Of a stretch of 64,000 nt of DNA, positions 35,987-44,538 are shown in pieces. Numbering within the stretch: the first letter of the stretch is position 1; every line of letters starts with the position of its first letter. The position numbers and the translations under genes are program-made. The stretch comes from Sphingobacteriaceae bacterium (GTDB taxonomy: Bacteria > Bacteroidota > Bacteroidia > Sphingobacteriales > Sphingobacteriaceae): NCBI GenBank assembly GCA_017745075.1, contig JAGIAD010000002.1, forward strand, positions 533,247 through 597,246, read 5' to 3'. Below the pieces are notes generated by a model. The model was not told where the DNA came from, ran no database searches, and worked only from the letters and a program-made list of their open reading frames with translations.

Positions 35987-37150
35987 TTAGTTATTTGATT
36001 TTTTCTTTCCGTAGAACTGATAAATTAGAATATTAAGGACGATTATGCCTGTCATTCCATAACAGAATAATGCCCATCCGCCCTGGGCCCAAAGCCATAA
36101 GCCCAGCGCTGAGCCACAACTCGCACCGATAAAACTAACCGACATAAAAATGGTATTGAGCCTGTTCCTGGCTTCAGGGATCAGCATATAAATGCGGGTC
36201 TGGTTGGTTACATGTATCGCCTGCTGTCCGATATCGATCAATACAATGCCAATTACAAACAGGTATAAATGGTTCCCGGTAAAATAAAACAGAGCCATGC
36301 TCACCAGCTGCAGGATAAAACCGATCATCAAATTTTTGCGGGGATTGCCGCCATCACTTAATTTTCCAACCAATGGGGCAGCTAAGGCACCGGCAGCACC
36401 GGCAATACCAAATAAACCAATCTGTAAGGTTTGAAAGTTAAAGGGTGGATTAGCTAAAAATAGTACCATCGTGGTCCAGAATGCACTGATAATTGCAAAT
36501 GCCAGAAAGTTGATCAGGGAAGTTTCTCTTAAGGCAGGTTGTGTTTTAATATAACCGAACATCGATTCCATGAGTGCCTTGTAAGATCCCTTAAACGTCG
36601 GAAAGCTTTGAGGAAAACGTTTGGCCATTAAAAAGATCAACAGGCCACATATCGCAGCAGCGATATAATAAACCGCTCTCCATCCTAACCAAAAGCCTAT
36701 GCTTCCGCTTACCGCACGCGAGGCTAAAATGCCAACCAGCAAGCCACTCATAATTATGCCGATGTTTGCTCCACGGTTTTCGTCGCTACTTAAATTAGCG
36801 GCTAGAGGCAAAATTAATTGTGGCACGATAGAGCAGGTACCGATCAGCACCGAAGCTGCTTCCAGTATAAAGAAGCTCCGCGAAAGTGCAGCAATCAAAA
36901 GCGCAAAAATAGCCAGGCCTGTAATAACGAGGATCTGCTTTTTACGCTCAAACATATCGCCCAGTGGCACCAAAAGGAAAAGCCCAAGCGCATAGCCAAT
37001 CTGCGTAAGGTAGGTAATTTTACCGGCGTCGGTTTCGGTGAGGTTAAAATCTTTTGCAATCAAGATCACCAATGGCTGACAGTAATAAATATTTGCAACA
37101 ATAAGGCCTGTGCAAAAAGCCATGAGGAGGATATCTGCTCGTTTTAACAT
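35987..37150 (-). CDS. MFS transporter
   Basis: 387 residues, about twelve membrane segments. The N-terminal half has IYYCQPLVILIAKDFNLTET, then ALGLFLLVPLGDMFERKKQI, which is the MFS loop 2-3 motif A. The second half has GAAGALAAPLVGKLSDGGNP, its counterpart. It resembles the YnfM/arabinose-efflux-like drug exporters of the DHA1 type. The substrate cannot be inferred. Confidence 0.9.
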   Translation of the reverse strand: MLKRADILLMAFCTGLIVANIYYCQPLVILIAKDFNLTETDAGKITYLTQIGYALGLFLLVPLGDMFERKKQILVITGLAIFALLIAALSRSFFILEAASVLIGTCSIVPQLILPLAANLSSDENRGANIGIIMSGLLVGILASRAVSGSIGFWLGWRAVYYIAAAICGLLIFLMAKRFPQSFPTFKGSYKALMESMFGYIKTQPALRETSLINFLAFAIISAFWTTMVLFLANPPFNFQTLQIGLFGIAGAAGALAAPLVGKLSDGGNPRKNLMIGFILQLVSMALFYFTGNHLYLFVIGIVLIDIGQQAIHVTNQTRIYMLIPEARNRLNTIFMSVSFIGASCGSALGLWLWAQGGWALFCYGMTGIIVLNILIYQFYGKKKSNN

Positions 37151-37160
37151 GTAATTTAAT

Positions 37161-37255
37161 GTAAGATGTAACTATGTAAAATGGATGATGGGTTAAATAG
37201 GTAAGATGTGTAATGTAAAATGGATGATATTAAGTTACTCCATTTACCATCTTAC
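37161..37255. repeat. Direct and inverted word-like repeats
   Basis: GTAAGATGT...ATGTAAAATGGATGAT occurs twice in direct order (37161-37189, 37201-37228), and 37201-37220 is partly complementary to 37239-37255 (TCCATTT, CATCTTAC). The words recur at 29170 and 59710. No gene is seen between the MFS and carboxylase genes. Confidence 0.6.
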
Positions 37256-37273
37256 CTTATCCATCTTCCATCC

Positions 37274-38815
37274 TTACAAAGGTATATTTCCGTGTTTCTT
37301 TCTTGGATTGTTTACCACCTTATTTTCTAACATCTTGAAAGCTTTTATCAACTTTATGCGGGTTTGGGCAGGTTCTATCACTTCATCAACAAAGCCGCGT
37401 TCTGCTGCACGGTAGGGATTTGCAAAGATATCGGAATAAATTTTTTCCTTCTCCAGCCATTTTTCTTCAGGGTTTTCTGCTGAAGTAATCTCCCGTTTAA
37501 AGATAATTTCAGCGGCACCTTTTGCACCCATAACGGCAATTTCGGCACTTGGCCATGCGTAGTTCATATCTGCGCCAATGTGTTTGCTGTTCATTACATC
37601 GTAAGCCCCACCATAGGCTTTTCTGGTAATTACAGTAATGCGCGGCACTGTGGCTTCGCTAAAGGCGTATAATAATTTGGCTCCATTAGTGATAATACCG
37701 TTCCATTCCTGGTCGGTACCCGGTAAAAAGCCCGGTACATCTTCGAAAACCAGTAAAGGGATGTTAAAACAATCGCAAAAACGAACAAAACGGGCTGCTT
37801 TGTTTGAGGCATTACTATCTAAAACACCAGCCAGGTAGGCGGGTTGATTGGCTACTACACCGATGCTTCTTCCTGCTAAACGGGCAAAACCAACCACAAT
37901 ATTTTCTGCATAAGCAGCATGCACTTCTAAAAAGCTATCCGTATCGGCAACGGTTGTAATAACTTCGCGTATATCGTAAGGCTGCGAAGCATTCTCCGGC
38001 ATAAAAGTGTTTAGTTCTGGCCGGTTTTCGTCAGTACTTTCGTACGGTAGAAGGTCGGCAATCTCTTCACAATTTTGAGGTATATAGCTTAATAACTTTT
38101 TCAGGTGGTTAATGGCCTCTATTTCATTGGCGCAGGCGAAGTGGGTAACACCCGATTTTGTTGCATGTGTACTGGCGCCGCCCAGTTCTTCTGAAGTTAC
38201 TTCTTCATGTGTTACTGTTTTTACTACATTAGGCCCGGTAACAAACATATAGGAAGTATTTTCTACCATCAGGATGAAATCGGTAATGGCAGGCGAATAC
38301 ACGGCTCCGCCGGCGCAGGGCCCCATAATAGCCGATAGCTGTGGAATAACTCCTGATGCCTGTACATTTTTGTAAAAGATATCGGCATAACCGCCCAAAG
38401 AAACAACGCCTTCCTGTATGCGGGCACCCCCACTATCATTTAAACCAATTAGTGGCGCACCGTTTTTCATGGCCATATCCATCAGTTTGCAGATTTTTTC
38501 GGCATGGGTTTCGGATAATGAGCCACCAAATACCGTAAAATCCTGGGAGAAAACATAGGTCAGGCGTCCGTTAATGGTTCCATAACCGGTTACCACGCCA
38601 TCGCCAAGATACTTTTCACGTTCCATACCGAAATCGGTACTGCGATGGGTAACCATCATGCCAATTTCTTCGAAACTGCCTTCATCCATTAAAAAATGGA
38701 TACGCTCGCGGGCGGTAAGTTTTCCCTTTTTATGCTGACTATCGATCCGGTCCTGTCCGCCGCCAAGGTAGGCCTGGTTGATTTTATCTTTAAGTAATGC
38801 TATTTTTTTATCCAT
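37274..38815 (-). CDS. Acyl-CoA carboxylase carboxyltransferase (beta) subunit
   Basis: 513 residues, full length for propionyl-CoA-type carboxyltransferases. N-terminal [40 protein letters not shown] and [20 protein letters not shown] form the acyl-CoA-binding part; [20 protein letters not shown] and [20 protein letters not shown] form the carboxybiotin part. It transfers CO2 from biotin to propionyl- or another acyl-CoA. The biotin carboxylase and carrier subunit genes are not adjacent. Confidence 0.93.
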   Translation of the reverse strand: MDKKIALLKDKINQAYLGGGQDRIDSQHKKGKLTARERIHFLMDEGSFEEIGMMVTHRSTDFGMEREKYLGDGVVTGYGTINGRLTYVFSQDFTVFGGSLSETHAEKICKLMDMAMKNGAPLIGLNDSGGARIQEGVVSLGGYADIFYKNVQASGVIPQLSAIMGPCAGGAVYSPAITDFILMVENTSYMFVTGPNVVKTVTHEEVTSEELGGASTHATKSGVTHFACANEIEAINHLKKLLSYIPQNCEEIADLLPYESTDENRPELNTFMPENASQPYDIREVITTVADTDSFLEVHAAYAENIVVGFARLAGRSIGVVANQPAYLAGVLDSNASNKAARFVRFCDCFNIPLLVFEDVPGFLPGTDQEWNGIITNGAKLLYAFSEATVPRITVITRKAYGGAYDVMNSKHIGADMNYAWPSAEIAVMGAKGAAEIIFKREITSAENPEEKWLEKEKIYSDIFANPYRAAERGFVDEVIEPAQTRIKLIKAFKMLENKVVNNPRKKHGNIPL

Positions 38816-39722
38816 TGCTGATGCTATGAGATTTTAAAATTAAAAATTACTAACGGTAATGCAAGATAAGCGGTGTTATTTTATCCAAGCCCAACACGCG
38901 GTTTTGAATAAAGCGGATGGCTGGATTATATTGCCTATGAAAACCGATCTTGCATTCCCGGAAAAGAAAAATATTTTAGTGTTAACTGGAAATGAGCGGT
39001 TCCTTGCTTTTGGCCATTTCAGTCCCGCTTTTTGGTACGAGTTCCGATGAAAGATCGGAAGCTCTTCCCGGCAATCGGGTTTATTTAACCTGGGTTAGTG
39101 CAGGGAACATCGGTTTTTCATCCGTATAATAAAACCCCGCTATTGTAAACAGATCATTGTTAACTAAACCCGACAGGAGCGAACACGAGTGCAACGAAGT
39201 AAAGCGGATGGCGGGACTACAGCACCTATGAAATACGACCCTTTCATTTCCTAAAAAAGAGAAAATATTAAGGAATAGGAAATAGCTGGTTCTGAGCTTT
39301 TGGCCATTTCAGTCCCGCTTTTTGGTACGAGTTCCGATGAAGGATCGGAAGCTCTTCCCTGCAATCGGGTTTATTTAACCTGGGTGAGTGCAGGGAACAT
39401 CGGTTTTTCATCTGCCGGGAATAAAAATGGGCTGTTTAGAACAAGCTTTTGTTTATAAACCTGGCAGCAGCGGCATCCTTTTTGGCTTTTGTTGATTTAA
39501 ATTAAAGCCAATTTTACCAAAAAGATTTAGCGGATGGCAGGACTGAACTAACCGATAATGACTGAACCAACCCTTTTCTAAACCTATAAAGAACCCTGTT
39601 TTTACATTATAAATGCCTGTGTTTTACTTAAATTACATTTTTTTTACAGCTTAAGGTATTGAAAAACCAATTATCCGTTTATTTTTGTAATTGTTAGTAT
39701 TAAAATAACATTAGAATTTCAG
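38816..39722. repeat. 907-bp gene-free region with a 290-bp tandem duplication
   Basis: 39006-39122 and 39296-39412 are the same 117-bp segment with three differences; the flanking parts (38910 and 39202, AAGCGGATGG) repeat with about the same offset, so roughly 290 bp is duplicated in tandem. A third truncated start, AGCGGATGGCAGGACT, is near 39525. Each unit contains a hairpin (TTCCGAT/ATCGGAA). Part of the unit also lies upstream of dnaK (16981-17034). No coding sequence is convincing. Confidence 0.8.
39659..39687 (+). promoter_or_regulatory. Promoter with both Bacteroidota elements
   Basis: TTG at 39659-39661 and TATTTTTG at 39680-39687 (exact TAnnTTTG) are separated by 18 bp, close to the usual spacing. 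They precede the ATG at 39723 by 35 bp. This is the most complete promoter noticed in the window. Confidence 0.6.
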
Positions 39723-40067
39723 ATGTTTTTAAGGAAATACAAGTATTTGATCGTTGCTTCATTTATGTTCATCTTCATGGCGAAGATGGGTATAGCTGCT
39801 GCACCGGTATTTTGTACGGGTATTGACAAGGAAATCATGAATGCTGTAATCATGCAGATTGAGTTAGAGCATGAAGGCGGGAAGGATACCGCCAAAGACA
39901 CAGCAAAATTTACCGATTTTAAAATTGTTGAACTTAATCATCCTATCTTTTCTTACGAGTTCTCTTCAAGCCATTTCTTTCTGAAGAGCAGTTTTATAGA
40001 ACATTTTAAAAGATATGTAGACCCATATCATCCTACTGTCCCGACACCACCGCCTAACGTAATCTAG
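39723..40067 (+). CDS. Small exported or membrane-anchored hypothetical protein
   Basis: 114 residues, family not recognised. Basic N-terminus MFLRKYKYLIVASFMFIFMA followed by KMGIAAAP gives a signal peptide or anchor. The mature part contains a charged patch (HEGGKDTAKDTAKFTDFKIV), an aromatic stretch (FSYEFSSSHFFLKSSF) and a Pro-rich tail ending PTVPTPPPNVI. It has a good promoter of its own and lies 152 bp before the SulP gene in the same direction. Confidence 0.7.
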   Translation: MFLRKYKYLIVASFMFIFMAKMGIAAAPVFCTGIDKEIMNAVIMQIELEHEGGKDTAKDTAKFTDFKIVELNHPIFSYEFSSSHFFLKSSFIEHFKRYVDPYHPTVPTPPPNVI

Positions 40068-40219
40068 TTTTTTATTATTGGGGAATTCTGGCCTACTCAA
40101 TTGAATTGAGCGTGAACATCGTGTTTAAAATTTTAAACCTCGAGGTGATGCTGTTCTGAATATGCCTTTAAATCCTCCTGCGATTTATTCGTTAAAATTT
40201 ACCAGATAATTATATCGTT

Positions 40220-41827
40220 ATGCAAAAGTTTAACCCGGCCTTTTCAGGTTCGGACGTGAAAAAATATTTTCTTAAAAAGAATCTAAAGAAAGATTTACCT
40301 TCAAGTATTGTAGTGTTTCTAGTGGCCCTGCCGCTATGCCTGGGCATTGCATTAGCTTCTGGTGCACCATTATTTGCCGGTTTAATCACCGGTATTATCG
40401 GGGGGATTGTGGTTGCCTCATGCAGTGGTTCGCAATTAAGTGTGAGTGGCCCTGCAGCGGGTTTAACGGTTATTGTTTTAGGAGCAATAACCTCGTTAGG
40501 GAGTTATCCTACCTTTTTACTTGCTGTGGTACTTGCCGGGGTATTCCAATTGATTTTAGGTTTAGTTAAAGCAGGTACCATTGGTAATTATTTTCCTTCG
40601 AGTGTAATTGAAGGGATGCTTGCTGCCATTGGACTGATTTTGATCCTAAAACAGTTACCTCATGCATTGGGTGTTGACACCGACTTTACGGGCGACGAAG
40701 GTTTCTTTCAACAGGATCATGAAAATACTTTTTCAGCAATTACGGCGGCCATAAGCCATTTCAGTTTGGGAGCTGTGGTGATCAGTGTGTTATCAATAGC
40801 CATCCTGATTATCTGGCCTAAATTTCAGAAACTGGCTATTGTTCCGGCTCCGTTATTGGTGGTAACCCTGGGCGTTTTGGGTACACTGTTTTTTGCAGGT
40901 ACCGATCATCCGCTACGTGCTGATCAGATGGTGAAAATCCCGGTGGTTAATGGCTTTGATGAGTTTGCCCGTTTATTTACATTGCCCGATTTTTCACAAT
41001 TGACCAATAAAAACGTTTATATCGTAGCGTTAACCATTGCCATTGTTGCCAGTCTGGAAACTTTGCTTAGTATCGAAGCGGTTGACAAAATCGATCCTAT
41101 TAAACGTATAACGCCTACAAACAGGGAGCTGATTTCGCAGGGTATCGGAAACATTACCAGCGGTATGGTAGGCGGTTTACCAATGACATCGGTAATTGTG
41201 CGCAGCTCGGCCAACGTTAATGCGGGTGGCAGAACCAAGATGTCGGCTATTTTTCATGGCATCTGGTTGTTGTTGTCCCTGTTATTTATCCCAGGTTTGA
41301 TCAACATGATCCCGCTATCGTGTTTAGCGGCTATTTTATTGGTAACCGGTTATAAATTAACCCGCATCAGCCTGTTTAAACACATGTACCATAAAGGCTG
41401 GGACCAATTTATACCATTTGTGGTTACCGTTGTAGCGGTTTTATTTACCGATCTGTTAAAAGGCGTGGCCATTGGCATGCTGGTTTCGGTTTTCTACCTC
41501 TTGCGTACCAACATGCGTAACCCTTTTTTTTACAGGATTTCAAAAGAGGGCGATAAAAAAAACATCAGGATTAAACTGGCCGAAGAGGTTTCCTTTTTAA
41601 ACAAAGCAGCGATACAGGTACTTTTAACGGATATTCCGAAAGAAACCAATGTGATTATTGATGGTTCAAACGCAAGGTATATCGATCCGGATGTGCTCGA
41701 AACCATTTACAATTACAAGCATAATGCTTACACGAAGGGCATTGTGGTAACTTTAGAAAACATACAGAAACATTATTCTGTTCCAAAATTGAATATAAAA
41801 GTAGAAGAAGATATTAATAAAATATAA
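40220..41827 (+). CDS. SulP-family inorganic anion transporter
   Basis: 535 residues with a membrane domain (about 25-425) and a short C-terminal STAS domain (about 445-530, NVIIDGSNARYIDPDVLETI). FLVALPLCLGIALASGAPLF and SGSQLSVSGPAAGLTVIVLG are the SulP hallmarks. Family members carry sulfate, bicarbonate or other anions. A beta-carbonic anhydrase begins 2 bp after its stop, which favours bicarbonate. Confidence 0.92.
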   Translation: MQKFNPAFSGSDVKKYFLKKNLKKDLPSSIVVFLVALPLCLGIALASGAPLFAGLITGIIGGIVVASCSGSQLSVSGPAAGLTVIVLGAITSLGSYPTFLLAVVLAGVFQLILGLVKAGTIGNYFPSSVIEGMLAAIGLILILKQLPHALGVDTDFTGDEGFFQQDHENTFSAITAAISHFSLGAVVISVLSIAILIIWPKFQKLAIVPAPLLVVTLGVLGTLFFAGTDHPLRADQMVKIPVVNGFDEFARLFTLPDFSQLTNKNVYIVALTIAIVASLETLLSIEAVDKIDPIKRITPTNRELISQGIGNITSGMVGGLPMTSVIVRSSANVNAGGRTKMSAIFHGIWLLLSLLFIPGLINMIPLSCLAAILLVTGYKLTRISLFKHMYHKGWDQFIPFVVTVVAVLFTDLLKGVAIGMLVSVFYLLRTNMRNPFFYRISKEGDKKNIRIKLAEEVSFLNKAAIQVLLTDIPKETNVIIDGSNARYIDPDVLETIYNYKHNAYTKGIVVTLENIQKHYSVPKLNIKVEEDINKI

Positions 41828-41829
41828 TT

Positions 41830-42486
41830 ATGTGCGCTAAAACAATAGATACGAAAGACATCACATACGAAAGTTTATTACAAGGGAATAAAGACTGGGT
41901 TAAGGATACAATAGACAGTGATCCTACTTTTTTTGATAAACTATCTGAAGGTCAGGCTCCACCCGTTTTATGGATCGGTTGTTCTGACAGCCGTGTGCCT
42001 GCCAACCAGATTACCAATACGAGACCCGGAGATATTTTCGTACACAGAAACATTGCCAATGTGGTGGTGCATACCGATATGAATTTGCTTTCGGTACTCG
42101 ATTACTCGATCAATGTATTAAAAGTAAAACACGTTATTGTTTGCGGTCACTACGGCTGTGGTGGTGTGAAAGCTGCATTAGGCAATAAACAGGTTGGTAT
42201 TATAGATAACTGGCTGAGAAACATCCGCGATGTATACCGTACGCACGAACGTGAAATGGCTACAATCAAGGATCCTGATCAGCGTTTTGACCGCTTAGTT
42301 GAATTAAACGCCATTGAAGGCGCTGCAAATGTAACCAATACATCAATAGTACAGAGTGCCTGGGCCAATGGTCAGGAATTAGCTGTACATGCCTGGGTAT
42401 ATAGCTTAAAAACAGGAATCATTAAAGACATGAAAGTAACCTGTACTTGTCTTGATGATGTTGCTCCTGCGTTTAAAGTAGGATAA
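41830..42486 (+). CDS. Beta-class carbonic anhydrase
   Basis: 218 residues. Zinc ligands C51, H107 and C110 with the D53-R55 dyad are in CSDSRVPANQI and VCGHYGCGGVKAAL. It interconverts CO2 and bicarbonate in the cytoplasm. The start is MCAKTIDTKDITYESLLQGN. It is translationally coupled to the SulP transporter and followed by a terminator. Confidence 0.96.
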   Translation: MCAKTIDTKDITYESLLQGNKDWVKDTIDSDPTFFDKLSEGQAPPVLWIGCSDSRVPANQITNTRPGDIFVHRNIANVVVHTDMNLLSVLDYSINVLKVKHVIVCGHYGCGGVKAALGNKQVGIIDNWLRNIRDVYRTHEREMATIKDPDQRFDRLVELNAIEGAANVTNTSIVQSAWANGQELAVHAWVYSLKTGIIKDMKVTCTCLDDVAPAFKVG

Positions 42487-42521
42487 AACATCTGCATAGG
42501 TGTTATTTTTTAGTTGTTAGG

Positions 42522-42560
42522 AAAAGCTCCCGATTTTACATCGGGGGCTTTTATTTTTTT
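42522..42560. terminator. Terminator after carbonic anhydrase
   Basis: A 13-bp stem (42522-42534 with 42540-42552, one T-G) with a 5-nt loop is followed by TTATTTTTTT. On the minus strand it is followed by TTTTCC after the stop of the 86-residue gene, so it may serve both convergent genes. Confidence 0.88.
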
Positions 42561-42811
42561 GTGCTGTGGGGCATATTGCCAGCCATGCCTTTATTGCCTT
42601 TTTCTGCATCTTCCCTTGCTTCTTCGGCGCCAAAATCGCCCCCTCCGAAATCTCTGCCCAGGTTGCCGGCATCGGTTTCTACTGTATTTTTCTTTTCTTT
42701 ATTGTTGCTGCGGTGGCGTGGCACCTGCTGATCGGGCATGTTTGTTTTATCTGCTGCATTATCTGCATTTTTATTGCCCAGGTTTTTGTTATTATCTTTT
42801 GTGTTTTCCAT
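42551..42811 (-). CDS. Small hydrophilic hypothetical protein
   Basis: 86 residues, extremely polar and Asn/Asp/Lys/Gly-rich (MENTKDNNKNLGNKNADNAA, LGRDFGGGDFGAEEAREDAE), probably intrinsically disordered. It is preferred over the two opposite-strand frames, which would encode odd Cys/Phe-rich proteins. Short disordered proteins of this kind are frequent in Sphingobacteriaceae; function unknown. Its stop sits in the terminator stem shared with carbonic anhydrase. Confidence 0.65.
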   Translation of the reverse strand: MENTKDNNKNLGNKNADNAADKTNMPDQQVPRHRSNNKEKKNTVETDAGNLGRDFGGGDFGAEEAREDAEKGNKGMAGNMPHSTKK

Positions 42812-42926
42812 GATCTTCCTTTAAGCTATATTTTATATAAACAGCATAAAAGAAGATTGGTTTCCACATCTTTAACCCGTGTTGTATAATAGGGCTGACC
42901 AGAAAAGCCGGCCAGCTGATCTGTTT

Positions 42927-44435
42927 TTACTTGGTTTTTGCTTCTTCGGTGCTTAACAAAGCTTCCAATTCCTTCACTTTTTCAGGATATTTTAGGGCAA
43001 GATTGTTTTTTTCGCCTAGATCATCTGTCAGGTTGTACAGTTGTGCCACTGAGAGGTTTCCACTTTCGGTATGGGTAAGCTTATAAAAAGCTTCTCCTTT
43101 TGATGGTCTGATGTATTTCCAGTTATCTTTAACAATTGCCAATTGACTACTTTGTTCGATAAAGAAACTGCGGCCTTTTTGGTCGTTCCCGGTAAAGGCG
43201 TCCCATACATTTTTACTGTCGATGGCGTTTTTACTTTCTATATTGAAAAAGCTGGCAAATGAGGCTAAGAAATCGATTTGAGAAACTAAAGCTCCGGAAA
43301 CACCGGGTTTAATTTTTGCCGGCCACGAAATAATAAAAGGCTCGCGTGTACCACCTTCTAAAATGCTGTATTTTCCTCCACGCAAGCTACCTGCAGGAGT
43401 GTGTCCGTTCAATTTTTCAAAACCCTGATCTTCGTAGCCATCCATAATTACCGGACCGTTATCGCTGCTAAAAATGATCATCGTATTTTTATCAAGCCCC
43501 AGGTATTTGAGTTGTTTTGTTATTTCACCAACTGCCCAATCGAGTTGTAAAATTACATCGCCCCGATTGCCCAATTCACTTTTACCTTTAAACATGGTGG
43601 CAGGTAAACGTGGTACATGTGGTTCGGTTAAGGCATAGTACAGGAAAAATGGTTCCTGCTTATGATCTTCGATAAAATTTTTCGCTTTCGTTAAAAAAGT
43701 AAGCGGTACTTCCTCATCCGTCCAGCGGGCAAGTTTGCCTCCCTGCATATAACCAATACGGCCAATACCGTTTACAATAGTCTGGTTGTGTCCGTGATTA
43801 GCTTCCGCTGGCATTTTTAGCAGTTCGGGGTGATCTTTACCTGTCGGGTCTGTACCGATTGGATTTTTATAATCAACCGTAATCGGATCTTTAGGATCTA
43901 AACCTACCACCAATTGATTTTCCATAAAAACGGTTGGCACCCTATCGGCAGTAGCCGGAAAAATAAAGGAATAATCAAAACCAACTTCTTTCGGACCGGG
44001 TTTTACTTCTTTGTTCCAGTCTTTTTCGACGGTATTGCCTAAACCCAGATGCCATTTGCCAACAAGACCTGTTTTATAACCGGCCTGCTGAAAAATTGAT
44101 GGCAGGGAACTGTTATCTGTCGGGATAATTAATGCCGCATTGCCAGGCAAAATACCTGTTCCCTTTTTACGCCATGCATATCTCCCTGTCATTAAAGAAT
44201 AGCGCGAAGGTGTACAGGTAGATGCGGTAGCATGACCATTGGTAAAACGTATTCCTTGTTCTGCCAAGGCGTCGATGTTTGGGGTTTTTATTTTGGTTGC
44301 ACCATAACAGCTGAGGTCGCCATAACCCAGATCATCTGCGTAGATGATAATTACATTGGGTTTCTTTTGCGCTGCAGCATAAAAACTAAAGCTGGTAAAA
44401 CAGATAATAAAGGATAGTAAAAATTTTTGGCTCAC
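42927..44435 (-). CDS. Exported arylsulfatase
   Basis: 502 residues. Signal peptide about 1-22 (SFIICFTSFSFYAAAQ). PNVIIIYADDLGYGDLSCYG holds the first calcium ligands, and C74 in CTPSRYSLMTGR is the formylglycine cysteine with the CxPSR motif. GLVGKWHLG and FFLYYALTEPHVP supply further active-site residues; IIFSSDNGPV is the second metal site. It removes sulfate esters from polysaccharides or other substrates in the periplasm. No sulfatase-maturating enzyme or SusCD pair is nearby. Confidence 0.94.
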   Translation of the reverse strand: MSQKFLLSFIICFTSFSFYAAAQKKPNVIIIYADDLGYGDLSCYGATKIKTPNIDALAEQGIRFTNGHATASTCTPSRYSLMTGRYAWRKKGTGILPGNAALIIPTDNSSLPSIFQQAGYKTGLVGKWHLGLGNTVEKDWNKEVKPGPKEVGFDYSFIFPATADRVPTVFMENQLVVGLDPKDPITVDYKNPIGTDPTGKDHPELLKMPAEANHGHNQTIVNGIGRIGYMQGGKLARWTDEEVPLTFLTKAKNFIEDHKQEPFFLYYALTEPHVPRLPATMFKGKSELGNRGDVILQLDWAVGEITKQLKYLGLDKNTMIIFSSDNGPVIMDGYEDQGFEKLNGHTPAGSLRGGKYSILEGGTREPFIISWPAKIKPGVSGALVSQIDFLASFASFFNIESKNAIDSKNVWDAFTGNDQKGRSFFIEQSSQLAIVKDNWKYIRPSKGEAFYKLTHTESGNLSVAQLYNLTDDLGEKNNLALKYPEKVKELEALLSTEEAKTK

Positions 44436-44469
44436 GGTTAGAAAAGGTGTTGAGGTTGAAAAAAACTGG

Positions 44470-44498
44470 TATCGTCCTTATTACAAATAAGGACGATA
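44470..44498. repeat. Perfect hairpin upstream of the sulfatase gene
   Basis: A 13-bp perfect stem (44470-44482 with 44486-44498; ATCGTCCTTATT inside) encloses a 3-nt loop. It sits 35-63 bp before the sulfatase start in its likely leader or promoter and downstream of the pruA terminator. It could be an operator or an RNA element. Confidence 0.65.
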
Positions 44499-44503
44499 TT
44501 TAT

Positions 44504-44533
44504 AAAAAAGGCCAAACAACAATGCCTGGCCTT
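44504..44533 (-). terminator. pruA terminator
   Basis: AAGGCCA (44508-44514) pairs with TGGCCTT (44527-44533). On the minus strand the stem ends in TTTTTT. It lies 6 bp after the pruA stop. Confidence 0.8.
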
Positions 44534-44538
44534 ATATT

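Noticed and set aside
38859..39050. 63-codon frame in the long gap
   Set aside because: It follows the tandem repeat unit and is not preserved as an open frame in the second copy.
42514..42889. Two plus-strand frames (99 and 107 codons) downstream of carbonic anhydrase
   Set aside because: They are Cys/Phe-rich mirror images of the polar 86-residue minus-strand gene, and one begins inside the terminator.
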